DNA from: Rhodopirellula sp.
Lineage (GTDB): Bacteria; Planctomycetota; Planctomycetia; Pirellulales; Thermoguttaceae
Assembly (NCBI GenBank): GCA_012728855.1
Contig: JAAYEH010000495.1
Location: 60,838-124,837, forward strand
Length of the DNA: 64,000 bases
Direction: 5' to 3'
In this document: piece after piece, positions 45,390 through 54,295 of the stretch
How positions within the stretch are numbered: position 1 is the stretch's first letter
Layout: each line of letters starts with the position of its first letter
Translations under genes and position numbers: made by a program
Notes under the pieces: generated by a model
Database searches by the model: none
The model's input: only the letters and a program-made list of their open reading frames with translations
What the model was told of the DNA's origin: nothing

Positions 45390-46244
45390 TCAGATTTTCA
45401 GTTGCCCGTATCGCCTCGATCGCCGGCGCCGCACGATGGCCCGGTTCGAAGCCTTGTGCCGGTTCCGCGTTCTTCCGCCCTTGGCGGATTTGCCGGTCGG
45501 ACTGACCGGATGGCGGCCGCCTTTGGTGCGCCCTTCGCCACCACCGTGCGGATGGTCGATGGGGTTCATCGCCGTGCCTCGGACATGCGGCCGCCGGCCC
45601 AACCAGCGTTTTCGCCCCGCCTTGCCCAACTCGATATTCATATGATCGGCATTGCCGATCGCGCCGATGGTGGCCCGGCAAGCCGCCGGAACGCGGCGGA
45701 TCTCGCCGCTGGGCAGGTTGATCTGCGCCCAGCCGGCGTCGCGAGCCGCCAGAACCGCACTCGCGCCGGCCGACCGGCAAAGCACGCCGCCCCGCCCCGC
45801 CTGCATCTCAATATTGTGAACGCTTGTACCCAAAGGAATCGCCGCCAAGGGCAGGCAGTTGCCCACCGTCGGGGCCGCGTCGGCGCCGCTGACGACCCGA
45901 TCCCCCGCCTTCAATCCACCCGGGGCGAGGATGTAGCGTTTCTCGCCATCGACGTAGTGGAGCAAGGCGATCCGCGCGCTGCGATTGGGGTCGTACTGGA
46001 TCGAATGAACCAGTGCGGGGACGCCGTCCTTGTTTCGCTGGAAGTCGATCACGCGGTACTGCTGCTTGTGTCCGCCCCCGCGGTGCCGGGCGGTGATTTT
46101 GCCCTGGTTGTTCCGGCCGCTGCTTCGCGTTTTCGGTCGAAGCAGGCTCTTGGGAGCCTCGGCCCCGGGGGTCAAGTCCTTGAAGTCGCTGACACTGGCT
46201 CGGCGACGGCCCGGCGAGGTCGGATTGTATCGTCGAATCCCCAT
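45390..46244 (-). CDS. rplB: 50S ribosomal protein L2
   Basis: 284 aa; peptidyl-transferase region protein. RHRGGGHKQQYRVIDFQRNK, GDRVVSGADAAPTVGNCLPL, and the conserved RGTAMNPIDHPHGGGEGRTK. C-terminal IVRRRRSRRYGQLKI. Confidence 0.97.
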   Translation of the reverse strand: MGIRRYNPTSPGRRRASVSDFKDLTPGAEAPKSLLRPKTRSSGRNNQGKITARHRGGGHKQQYRVIDFQRNKDGVPALVHSIQYDPNRSARIALLHYVDGEKRYILAPGGLKAGDRVVSGADAAPTVGNCLPLAAIPLGTSVHNIEMQAGRGGVLCRSAGASAVLAARDAGWAQINLPSGEIRRVPAACRATIGAIGNADHMNIELGKAGRKRWLGRRPHVRGTAMNPIDHPHGGGEGRTKGGRHPVSPTGKSAKGGRTRNRHKASNRAIVRRRRSRRYGQLKI

Positions 46245-46263
46245 GGTAATCTCTTTTAAGTTC

Positions 46264-46575
46264 TCAGAAGAAGTTGATCCGATCCTCGGAGTCGAGTTTC
46301 ACGATCGCCTTTTTCCAGTTCTTGGTGTGCCCCGTCTGGTACCGATAGCGGCGAGGTTTGCCGCGACGGTTTTGGGTATTCACGCGCACCACCGTCACGT
46401 TGAACAAATCTTCGACGGCCCGGCGGATGTCGTCCTTCGAAGCCAGCGGGTTTACCTCGAAGGCGTACGCGTTGATCCGCTCCGCCTTGTTGAAACCTTT
46501 TTCGGTAACCAGCGGGCGGAGCACGATCTGGTGCGGCGCCAATTCCAGTTTTGTTTTGGTAATGTCGCGGGCCAT
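46264..46575 (-). CDS. rplW: 50S ribosomal protein L23
   Basis: 103 aa from ATG 46575. IVLRPLVTEKGFNKAERINA, FEVNPLASKDDIRRAVEDLF and TVVRVNTQNRRGKPRRYRYQ match L23/L25. Docks chaperones and Sec at the tunnel exit. 17 nt after rplD. Confidence 0.96.
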   Translation of the reverse strand: MARDITKTKLELAPHQIVLRPLVTEKGFNKAERINAYAFEVNPLASKDDIRRAVEDLFNVTVVRVNTQNRRGKPRRYRYQTGHTKNWKKAIVKLDSEDRINFF

Positions 46576-46592
46576 GACCCGTATCCCTTCTC

Positions 46593-47237
46593 TCACGATG
46601 ATTGCTTCGCCCCGACGACTTTCTGCCGAAACGCGTCGAGCGCGGCCTTCGTCATCAAGACGCGGCGGGGAGACAACAGCGCCAGCGCGTTCAGGTCGGA
46701 AACCGGCAGGACCGAAACGTCAGCGAGGTTCCGGACGCTCTTGTACACGTTCACGTCGTAACCGGCTACGGCCACCAGCAGACGCGAGCCGCCGATCTTC
46801 AACGCCGTGAGGATCGTGGCCATCTCTTTCGTCTTGGGCTGCTCGAAGGCCAGATCGTCGATCAGAGTAATTTCGTTGTCGGCAATTCGGGAAGCCAGCG
46901 CCATCCGCGTGGCCAACCGGACCGCCTTTTTCGGCAATCGGTACGACCAGTCTCGCGGCTGCTTGGAATGGATATGACCGCCTCCCCGCCGCACGCCGCT
47001 ACGGCGAGACCCGGCCCGGGCGTTGCCGGTCCCTTTCTGCCGGTACATCTTCTTGGTCGTCCCCGCCACTTCCGAACGACCCTTGGTCTTAGCCGTCCCC
47101 TGGCGAAGATTCGACTGGTACATGACGACCACATCGTGCAGCAATTGCTTGCTGATCCGCGGCGCCAACTCCACCGGGTCGATTTCGTAACTGCCGACCT
47201 CGGCTCCGGTTCGATCGTAAACAGGCAAGCTTACCAT
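46593..47237 (-). CDS. rplD: 50S ribosomal protein L4
   Basis: 214 aa from ATG 47237 (MVSLPVYDRTGAEVGSYEID). GSRRSGVRRGGGHIHSKQPR is the extended loop in the tunnel, followed by KAVRLATRMALASRIADNEI. In E. coli L4 represses the S10 operon; no matching leader is recognisable here. Confidence 0.96.
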   Translation of the reverse strand: MVSLPVYDRTGAEVGSYEIDPVELAPRISKQLLHDVVVMYQSNLRQGTAKTKGRSEVAGTTKKMYRQKGTGNARAGSRRSGVRRGGGHIHSKQPRDWSYRLPKKAVRLATRMALASRIADNEITLIDDLAFEQPKTKEMATILTALKIGGSRLLVAVAGYDVNVYKSVRNLADVSVLPVSDLNALALLSPRRVLMTKAALDAFRQKVVGAKQSS

Positions 47238-47322
47238 AACTTCGTGACCGATACGTTTGTGTCGCTGACTGTTGCGGAACCTCACCGCGATCCCGCCGTC
47301 TTTGCCAAGTTCTTCTGTTGGG

Positions 47323-48030
47323 CTATTCCCGCGCCGCCGGTACGGGAAGCTTGTTGGTCGGGCGAACCATCACATAGCCGCCGTTGGGGCCGGGAATGGC
47401 GCCATGGACGAGCAGGAGGTTGTTCTCCGCATCAATCCGGACGACCTTGAGATTGCGGGCCGTACAACGCGCCGCACCGTAATGCCCAGCCATCCGCCTC
47501 CCCTTGGGGACGCGGCTTGGATACGCGCTGCAGCCGATACTGCCCACGTGGCGGTGGACCTTCTTAACGCCGTGCGTCGCACGCTGGCCGCTGTAATTGT
47601 GCCGCTTCATCGCGCCCGCCGTACCGCGACCCTTGCTGGTGCCTACGACATCAACGGACAATATCCCCTCGAAAACGCCGACGCCGATTTCCTGGCCGAC
47701 TTCAACGCCTTCAACCGGGGCGCGAAACTCGCGGATCAGACGCTGGGGTTCGCAGTCGGCTTTGCCGACGGGGGCGATGCCGGCAGAATTGCGGCTCCGC
47801 TGACGTTTGCTGTCAAGACTGGCGACGTGGCCGCGTTCGCTGCGGCGGGCAAGTCGGCGCGGCTTATCGAGAAAGCCTAGCTGCACAGCCTCGTAGCCGT
47901 CGCGCTCGATTGTTCGAACCTGGAGCACAGGGCACGGGCCGGCTTGGATCACGGTGACCGGAATGACCGCACCAGCGGAATCGTAGATTTGCGTCATCCC
48001 GACCTTACGGCCGAGTATTCCAAATGCCAT
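47323..48030 (-). CDS. rplC: 50S ribosomal protein L3
   Basis: 235 aa; AFGILGRKVGMTQIYDSAGA, DVVGTSKGRGTAGAMKRHNY, and RMAGHYGAARCTARNLKVVR are the L3 fingerprint. 123 nt separate it from rpsJ. Confidence 0.96.
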   Translation of the reverse strand: MAFGILGRKVGMTQIYDSAGAVIPVTVIQAGPCPVLQVRTIERDGYEAVQLGFLDKPRRLARRSERGHVASLDSKRQRSRNSAGIAPVGKADCEPQRLIREFRAPVEGVEVGQEIGVGVFEGILSVDVVGTSKGRGTAGAMKRHNYSGQRATHGVKKVHRHVGSIGCSAYPSRVPKGRRMAGHYGAARCTARNLKVVRIDAENNLLLVHGAIPGPNGGYVMVRPTNKLPVPAARE

Positions 48031-48153
48031 CGTTCTTGCCTTTGCCTTACGTCGCCCACGGGAACTTCCGACTTAGAGCCGGGTTTGCCCGCGTAGCATC
48101 CGCCGCATAGTGTTTCCTAAACAAACGCCCCCGGCTGCACAATCGATGAGGGG

Positions 48154-48483
48154 CTAGTGCCTTGTCGTCGCCTTAATCTTGATATCCACGCCGGCCGGAA
48201 GGCTCAACTTATTGAGCGCTTCAATGGTCTTAGCCGTCGCCTGCATGATGTCGATCAGCCTCTTGTGGGTCCGTATCTCGAATTGCTGCCGAGCTTTCTT
48301 GTCGACATGCGGACTGGAGAGGACGGTATACCGCTCAATTCGGGTAGGAAGCGGAATGGGCCCATGAACGACCGAGCCGGTCCGCTTCGCCGTATCCACG
48401 ATTTCCGACGCGCTCTGGTCGAGCACGGCGTGATCGTAAGCCTCCATTCGGATGCGGATGATTTCGTTCGTTTGACCAGCCAC
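48154..48483 (-). CDS. rpsJ: 30S ribosomal protein S10
   Basis: 109 aa from GTG 48483, with GGGAG 7 nt upstream; a longer in-frame frame to 48558 adds no S10-like residues. IRIRMEAYDHAVLDQSASEI, VHGPIPLPTRIERYTVLSSP and DKKARQQFEIRTHKRLIDIM. First gene of the visible S10-spc cluster; tuf, fusA and rpsG are not upstream. Confidence 0.95.
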   Translation of the reverse strand: MAGQTNEIIRIRMEAYDHAVLDQSASEIVDTAKRTGSVVHGPIPLPTRIERYTVLSSPHVDKKARQQFEIRTHKRLIDIMQATAKTIEALNKLSLPAGVDIKIKATTRH

Positions 48484-48655
48484 AGATCGTCTCCCGGGAA
48501 ACTCCCAGTCCAACTTGCCAAAGACACCTTCCGACGCCCGAAATGGCGGAAACCACAAATCCTAACGTGTTCTCAAACCAATGTCAACGGACGCGGGCGA
48601 GAAATTCGTTGGGCGTTGGGTGGCGGTGGCTGTTCTTGAGCGGCGAATGATAACC

Positions 48656-48685
48656 AAGCTCCCGCTCGGCAAGCGGGCGCTACCG
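48656..48685. repeat. Half copy of the GATCCCGC palindromic repeat
   Basis: AAGCTCCCGCTCGGCAAGCGGG (48656-48677) retains the CCCGCTCGGCAAGCGGG hairpin of the family seen at 6373-6538. It overlaps the 3' end of the GNAT gene (stop at 48680) upstream of rpsJ. Confidence 0.6.
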
Positions 48686-49813
48686 CAAGTCCCAGACCCG
48701 GTATGTCTTATACCGTTGCGCCCCACCCTTCTCCAGGCTGCCGCGCGACAGGGCGTTCGATTCCAATACCCAGGAAAACTCTGCTTCGCGAACGCCCCAC
48801 TGGACCGCTTGCGGGATTAAGCCGCCTAGCAGGACGAGCCCAACCCCCAGTAATTGGTACTCAGGCAAAACATTGGCGCTGAGAATTCGCACGCGGGGAA
48901 TACGGTGTTTCTGCCGCAAGAGGCGGATGGCGCCGAATGGGAAAAGCCGGCCGTCGATTTTTTTGATTCGCGGATTGTAGTCAGGCAGGCAAAGCACCGC
49001 GCCGACCAATTGGCCGTCGATCTCGGCCCCCAGGGCAAGCTCCGGCACGATCAGGTGGCGGAGGCTCTTGGCCGCGTGTCGGACCTCGGCCGACGTCATT
49101 GGCACAAACCCCCAGGTATTGGAGAGCGAGCGATTGAAAACGCCTAAAAACAGTTCCACGTCCTCGAGAAACCGCTTGCGGTTCAGCGGACGCAGAACTA
49201 CTCCCAACCGTTCGGTAATCTGCTCGCTGTTGCGGCGGTACTTGGCCTGGATCGCCGGCAGCATATCGATTTGGCCCCAGTAGGCGTAGAGATCCTGCGC
49301 CTTGCCGAACCCGCAGGCTTCCATGAGCCGGGGATAATAAGGCGGGTTGTAGGTCATCATGAAGGTCGGCGGCGAATCGAAGCCTTCGACCAGCATTCCC
49401 ACCTCGTAGCTTAAGGACGGATTCATCGGCCCCCGCAGCGACGTAAGACCGCGGTCGGCGTGCCATTGCCTTACGGCGTTGAACAGCGCCGCCGCCAAAA
49501 CCGGATCGTCCTCGCACTCGAAAAAACCGAAGAAGCCCCGTTGGTCGTTGTACCGCTCCAAATGGCCGTGGTCGATGATGGCGGCAATTCGTCCGCAAGC
49601 CTCACCGCCGCGTTTTGCCAGAAAAGTCTGGCACTCGTTCCGTTGGTAGAAGGGATGCGGGCGGTAGCCGACCAACTCCATCTGGTTACGGCGCAACGGC
49701 GGGATCCAGTTGGGATCACCGCGATAGATTTGCCACGGCAGATTGAGAAAACTCTTGCGGTCGGCTCGGGTGGATACCGGCACGACGGTGACATCAGACA
49801 TTGAAGCAGTCAT
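48680..49813 (-). CDS. GNAT-superfamily acetyltransferase-like protein
   Basis: 377 aa. Two halves: an N-terminal region (residues 1-170, FLNLPWQIYRGDPNWIPPLR, ERYNDQRGFFGFFECEDDP) and a C-terminal GNAT-like domain (EIDGQLVGAVLCLPDYNPRI, LPEYQLLGVGLVLLGGLIPQ), ending WVLESNALSRGSLEKGGAQR. The A motif (Q/R-x-x-G-x-G/A) appears as YQLLGVGL. Family members are common and mostly uncharacterised; substrate unknown. The last codons lie in a repeat. Confidence 0.82.
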   Translation of the reverse strand: MTASMSDVTVVPVSTRADRKSFLNLPWQIYRGDPNWIPPLRRNQMELVGYRPHPFYQRNECQTFLAKRGGEACGRIAAIIDHGHLERYNDQRGFFGFFECEDDPVLAAALFNAVRQWHADRGLTSLRGPMNPSLSYEVGMLVEGFDSPPTFMMTYNPPYYPRLMEACGFGKAQDLYAYWGQIDMLPAIQAKYRRNSEQITERLGVVLRPLNRKRFLEDVELFLGVFNRSLSNTWGFVPMTSAEVRHAAKSLRHLIVPELALGAEIDGQLVGAVLCLPDYNPRIKKIDGRLFPFGAIRLLRQKHRIPRVRILSANVLPEYQLLGVGLVLLGGLIPQAVQWGVREAEFSWVLESNALSRGSLEKGGAQRYKTYRVWDLR

Positions 49814-49982
49814 TTGCGGGCCGGTCGTCTCTTGCTTTCCGGTAGGCTACCGGGTGTGCTTGAAGTTTCGGCAATTTGTCAAGAATAGGCAAGGCAGGCC
49901 GATGCCCCGAGCGTCGGCCTGCCCTGATTGCGCAATAGGTCGATGAAGGGAGCACCGGTGGGGCGCATCCGAACGAAACGGC

Positions 49983-50372
49983 TCACCACGGTCCGCGAAT
50001 GTAATAGACGCCGAACTGGTCGGTGCTGGAAGGCCAGGCCGGAGTCGGATAGATCGCCGCAGGGCCGTAAGGACCGGGCACGGCGTAATTGACGCCGAAC
50101 TGCGGTCCGATAGGCGTGACGTGCGTGGCGCCGACGCCCCAACCCCAGTGTGTCTGCTTTTCCGCGGTGGGCGGAACGACTTGGGCCACGGGCATGCCCC
50201 ACATGGTGTGGTAATACGGGGCGTGCCAGGCACCGCCGTAGGTTCCATCGGAGAAGCCGCCGTAGCCTGCTCCCCGGCAAGGCAAACCGTGGATCCACGC
50301 CGACGCCGTGTTTGTCGCGCCGAACGTGACCAGAGCCAGTAACGCTACCATCAAGAATGGTCGCTGATTCAT
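49983..50372 (-). CDS. Small secreted Gly/Pro/Tyr-rich protein A
   Basis: 129 aa with a signal peptide (LMVALLALVTFGATNTASA) and a mature chain rich in Gly, Pro, Tyr and Trp (GAGYGGFSDGTYGGAWHAPY). No family known. AAAAGGAA lies about 10 nt before ATG 50372. Shares style with the gene 92 nt upstream; probable surface or envelope component. Confidence 0.7.
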   Translation of the reverse strand: MNQRPFLMVALLALVTFGATNTASAWIHGLPCRGAGYGGFSDGTYGGAWHAPYYHTMWGMPVAQVVPPTAEKQTHWGWGVGATHVTPIGPQFGVNYAVPGPYGPAAIYPTPAWPSSTDQFGVYYIRGPW

Positions 50373-50464
50373 CGGAAGGAATTCCTTTTCAGGCTGGAGC
50401 CGCCGCACAGCCGGGTATGAACGACCGGCTTTGCAACGCTCGATTGTTCTGGAGTTCTTACGGG

Positions 50465-50767
50465 TTAGTGCCACCAAACCGACGTTCGAGTCACACCGCT
50501 GGGATGAGGGGTAAAATAAACGCGACGGTGCGGGTAGAGGAATTCGTGCGGATTCAGCGGTTGATACGTGATGACGGTATGCCCGACCCAGGGCGGCGTT
50601 GGCCGCGGACAAGGGTACATCTGTGCTCCCAGGCCCACGCCGGGGGCGACATAGTAATTGTAGGAAGGCATCTGCGCCTGGACGGCTGCGGTGTCGGAAA
50701 GCACGACATAACTGGCAGCCAACCCCACGGCGACCATCAGCACCATGCGGATTCGTTTCGAAACCAT
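50465..50767 (-). CDS. Small secreted protein B
   Basis: 100 aa, signal peptide (MVLMVAVGLAASYVVLSDTA) then aromatic and Pro-rich mature sequence (PSYNYYVAPGVGLGAQMYPC). Ends with several Trp/His. AGGAG lies 7 nt before the ATG. With protein A it forms a two-gene minus-strand unit. Confidence 0.68.
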   Translation of the reverse strand: MVSKRIRMVLMVAVGLAASYVVLSDTAAVQAQMPSYNYYVAPGVGLGAQMYPCPRPTPPWVGHTVITYQPLNPHEFLYPHRRVYFTPHPSGVTRTSVWWH

Positions 50768-51083
50768 GGATCGCTCCTGAAAAAACGTGCGGGAGTTCTG
50801 TGCAATGTGTTGGGTCTCCCATGATTCGTCGGCTTGAGCCCGTATCGCGGGTGAATCTTTATACGCCGGATGCGCCGATCATAGCGTCCACGCCGCCGGC
50901 AGCGGGAAAACCGCCTGGGTATCCGCCGGAAGATCCGCTATAATCGGCACATTCGGACATCGCGGCAGACGACCGCCCCGGCCTCGCCTCCCCGGCCGGT
51001 ATGACCCATCTCAAGTACGCTACTCGCGCAGGGAGCCTCCAGCTTTGCAGAAGACGACGCGACTTGCCGGAACGTCGAGCGAC

Positions 51084-53120
51084 ATGGACGATGATTCTGC
51101 TCTCCTCACTGACAAAGAGGGGGGAGAGGCTCAGTCGAACGGCCAAAAGCCCTCCGCCAACGGGGCACCGCGGCGGCATCGCGCCACGGCGGAGTCGATG
51201 GCGGCCAGCCAGCGGGATATCTCGGTCAGCGAGTTTTTCGCCAAGAACCGGCATTTGCTAGGGTTCGACAACCCCCGCAAGGCGCTGCTCACAACCGTCA
51301 AAGAGGCTGTCGACAACGCCTTGGACGCGTGCGAAGAAGCCGGTATTTTTCCCGAAATTTGGGTCCATATCGAGACGACCGGCACGAATCGCTTCAAGGT
51401 GGGGGTTCAAGACAACGGCCCCGGAATCTTGAAGAAGACGATTCCGATGATTTTTGGAAAGCTGCTCTACGGCTCGAAGTTCCACCGCTTGCGCATGAGC
51501 CGCGGCCAGCAGGGCATCGGCATCAGTGCGGCCGGGATGTATGGTCTGCTGAGCACGGGCAAGCCGGTGAAGATTATCTCGCGATTCTCCCCGCGCAAGC
51601 CGGCCCACTACTACGAGATCCAGATCGACACCAAGCACAACCGGCCAGAGATCCTCAACGGTCGCGGCGAAGGCGTCGACATTCCGCCGGGCGAGAAGGG
51701 TCGCGAGGCGATCGAGAAGCACGAGATTGAGTGGATCGAGGTGGACCACGGCACCCGCGTGACCATCGAGCTGGAAGCTCGCTACCAGCGCGGCCGCGGC
51801 AGCGTTGACGAATATCTCGAACAGACGGCGATTGCCAACCCGCACGTCACCATTCACTACCACGACCCGGACGGCGGCACGAAAACCTATCCGCGCGTGG
51901 CCGAACACCTTCCGCCCGAGCCCAAGGAAATCAAGCCGCATCCATACGGGATCGAATTGGGCCGGCTGGTGGCCTTGCTCAAAGACACCCCGGCGAAGAC
52001 CCTTTCGGCCTTTCTGAGCGACACGTTCACCTGCGTCAGTCCGTCGGTGGCGCGGCGGATCTGCGAGACCGCGAAGCTCAGCACGCGGGCCAACGCCAAA
52101 CGGATCGGCCGCCACGAGGCCGACTCGCTCTACAAGGCGATTCAGGAAACCAAGATCAAGGCGCCGTCGACCGAGTGTGTCGTGCCGATCGGCGAGGAAC
52201 TGATTCTCAAGGGACTGCACCAGGTCGTGCCGGCGGAGTTTTATGTTGCCGCCACCCGTCCGCCGGCCGTCTACCGCGGCAATCCTTTCGTGATCGAAGT
52301 CGGCCTGGCTTATGGCGGCGAGCCGACGGCGCACAAGGTTACCCGGGAAGTTCTGGAGGAACTGCTCTCGCAGAGCGACAGCCGCACCCTGCGGCAGTTC
52401 CTGGCGACCACGTTCGAAGGACTGGGGTTCGAGTCGGCCGATCGCATTCTCAAGCAGGCGAATCTGAAAACCCGCATCTCGCCGGGCAAGCTCAAGAAGC
52501 AAAGCATCGAGAAGCTCCACGAAGCGATGCGCAACGTGAACCTCAGTTCCGGGCAGTCGATGAACGTGCTTCGCTATGCCAACCGGGTTCCGCTGCAGTT
52601 CCAGGCCGGCGCTTGCGCCATTACGCAGACGATCATGCAGACGAATTGGCGCGCCTACGGCCTCAGCCAGTCGCGCGGCAGCCTGCCCAATGCCCCCGTC
52701 ACGCTGATGGTCCATATGGCGAGCGTCTGGGTTCCTTTCACGAGCGAGTCGAAGGAGGCGGTCGCCTCCTATCCGGAGATCCAAAAGGAACTGCGGTTGG
52801 GTCTGCAGGCGGTCGGCCGCAAGTTGGGCATGTACGTCAAGCGGCGTCAGAAGGTGAAGCAGGAAGGTCAGCGGCGCGCGGTCTTTCTCCGTTACCTCGG
52901 CGAGGTGGCGACGGCCTGCAACCGGCTCAACGGCGCCGATCGCGACCTGCTCTACAACGACCTGCTGCGAGTGGCCACCAAGAAGACCGCCGACGCCGAC
53001 CTACGTTTCGACGAAGACGGCCAGCCGGTGATCGAGGAGTCGGCCGAGGAATATGGCGAAAACGTGCTCATTGTCGACCGTGACGCGCGGGGCGGTGGGT
53101 TGGCCGTAAAGAAGGATTGA
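51084..53120 (+). CDS. top6B: DNA topoisomerase VI subunit B
   Basis: 678 aa from ATG 51084 (an in-frame TTG at 51045 is possible). ATPase subunit of type IIB topoisomerase: GHKL motifs KEAVDNALDACEEAG, VGVQDNGPGILKKTIPMIFG and RGQQGIGISAAGMYGL; transducer region with VHMASVWVPFTSESKEAVAS. A 30-residue acidic/polar N-terminal extension is unlike archaeal versions. Forms an operon with top6A (9-nt gap). Topoisomerase VI is characteristic of archaea and plants and patchy in bacteria. Confidence 0.95.
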   Translation: MDDDSALLTDKEGGEAQSNGQKPSANGAPRRHRATAESMAASQRDISVSEFFAKNRHLLGFDNPRKALLTTVKEAVDNALDACEEAGIFPEIWVHIETTGTNRFKVGVQDNGPGILKKTIPMIFGKLLYGSKFHRLRMSRGQQGIGISAAGMYGLLSTGKPVKIISRFSPRKPAHYYEIQIDTKHNRPEILNGRGEGVDIPPGEKGREAIEKHEIEWIEVDHGTRVTIELEARYQRGRGSVDEYLEQTAIANPHVTIHYHDPDGGTKTYPRVAEHLPPEPKEIKPHPYGIELGRLVALLKDTPAKTLSAFLSDTFTCVSPSVARRICETAKLSTRANAKRIGRHEADSLYKAIQETKIKAPSTECVVPIGEELILKGLHQVVPAEFYVAATRPPAVYRGNPFVIEVGLAYGGEPTAHKVTREVLEELLSQSDSRTLRQFLATTFEGLGFESADRILKQANLKTRISPGKLKKQSIEKLHEAMRNVNLSSGQSMNVLRYANRVPLQFQAGACAITQTIMQTNWRAYGLSQSRGSLPNAPVTLMVHMASVWVPFTSESKEAVASYPEIQKELRLGLQAVGRKLGMYVKRRQKVKQEGQRRAVFLRYLGEVATACNRLNGADRDLLYNDLLRVATKKTADADLRFDEDGQPVIEESAEEYGENVLIVDRDARGGGLAVKKD

Positions 53121-53129
53121 ACGCTCGCG

Positions 53130-54281
53130 ATGCCCAAGAAAGTGCGAAAAACGGCGGCCGCCGGCACGCGGCCGCCCGTCACATACACGGCGCAGGATAA
53201 GAAGACGCTTTCCCGCCTCACCGGCCTGGCCGACGGCGTGGTGCTTGCCGCCGAAAAGAACCGGGAGCCGCACGTCGATATCCCGGCGCGGACGCTCTCC
53301 AACGTCCATTACAGCCCGAAGAAGAAGATTCTCGAAATGGGCGGCAACACCAACCGGCGGCAGCTCTTCAACCTTTCGCAGGCGAAGAGCTACATGCAGA
53401 CGTTGCTGGTGGCCACCGGGTGCAAGCAACTGATCGACGAAGGCAAGACCACCAGCATCCGTGGTCTGTTCTACATTCTCAAGCACACGATCGAAGGGAC
53501 CAAGGAAGAGACGTTCGGCGACCAGGCCGAATGCGATCCGATCATCGAGGACGTCGAGGTGACTCTGGAGGCCCTCCGCGAGGAGTTGCACGTTTACGCC
53601 AGCAACCGCGGAACGATGGTGGGCGAACTGACGCTCATCGACACAGGCGACGAGATCGACTGCACCCGCCTCGGTTCGGGCGGCTACTCGATCCCGTCGA
53701 TCTGCGAACCCGACGTGATCCAGTTCCGCAAGTGCGGCGCGAAGTTCATCCTCCACGTCGAAAAAGACACCGTCTGGCGGCGATTCAACGAAGACAAGTT
53801 CTGGCGCAAGCACAAGTGCATCCTCACGCACGGCGGCGGCCAGCCCTCGCGCGGCGTCCGGCGGCTGCTCTTTCGATTGCACAGCGAATTGAACCTGCCG
53901 GTCTACTGCCTCTTGGACAACGATCCGTGGGGATATTACATCTACAGCGTCATCAAGCAGGGATCGATCAACCTCGCCTACGAATCCCGCCGCATGGCGA
54001 TTCCTTCGGCGCGATTCCTGGGGCTGCGGAGCAGGGATTTCGAACGCTGCGGGCTGTCGAAGAGCGTGCAAATCGGCTTAAACGAGACCGATCGTAAACG
54101 GGCCAAGCAGATTGCCGGTTATCCCTGGTTCCAACACAAAAAGGAATGGCAGAAAGAGATCAAGCAACTGCTCGACAACGGGTTCAAGCTCGAAGTCGAG
54201 GCGCTGATCAGCAGGGATATCAGCTACGTGACCGAGGAATACACGCCTCAGCGGCTTCAGGATAAGGATTGGCTGGACTGA
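53130..54281 (+). CDS. top6A: DNA topoisomerase VI subunit A (Spo11-like)
   Basis: 383 aa; DNA-cleaving subunit. The catalytic Tyr is Y115 in TTSIRGLFYILKHTIEG (the RGLYY/RxLFY motif). The Toprim domain has ILHVEKDTVWRR (Glu211) and CLLDNDPWGYYIYSV (Asp263/265). Start is ATG 53130. It completes the A2B2 enzyme with the preceding gene. A methyltransferase gene begins 14 nt later. Confidence 0.95.
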   Translation: MPKKVRKTAAAGTRPPVTYTAQDKKTLSRLTGLADGVVLAAEKNREPHVDIPARTLSNVHYSPKKKILEMGGNTNRRQLFNLSQAKSYMQTLLVATGCKQLIDEGKTTSIRGLFYILKHTIEGTKEETFGDQAECDPIIEDVEVTLEALREELHVYASNRGTMVGELTLIDTGDEIDCTRLGSGGYSIPSICEPDVIQFRKCGAKFILHVEKDTVWRRFNEDKFWRKHKCILTHGGGQPSRGVRRLLFRLHSELNLPVYCLLDNDPWGYYIYSVIKQGSINLAYESRRMAIPSARFLGLRSRDFERCGLSKSVQIGLNETDRKRAKQIAGYPWFQHKKEWQKEIKQLLDNGFKLEVEALISRDISYVTEEYTPQRLQDKDWLD

Positions 54282-54295
54282 GGTCCAATCGCAAC

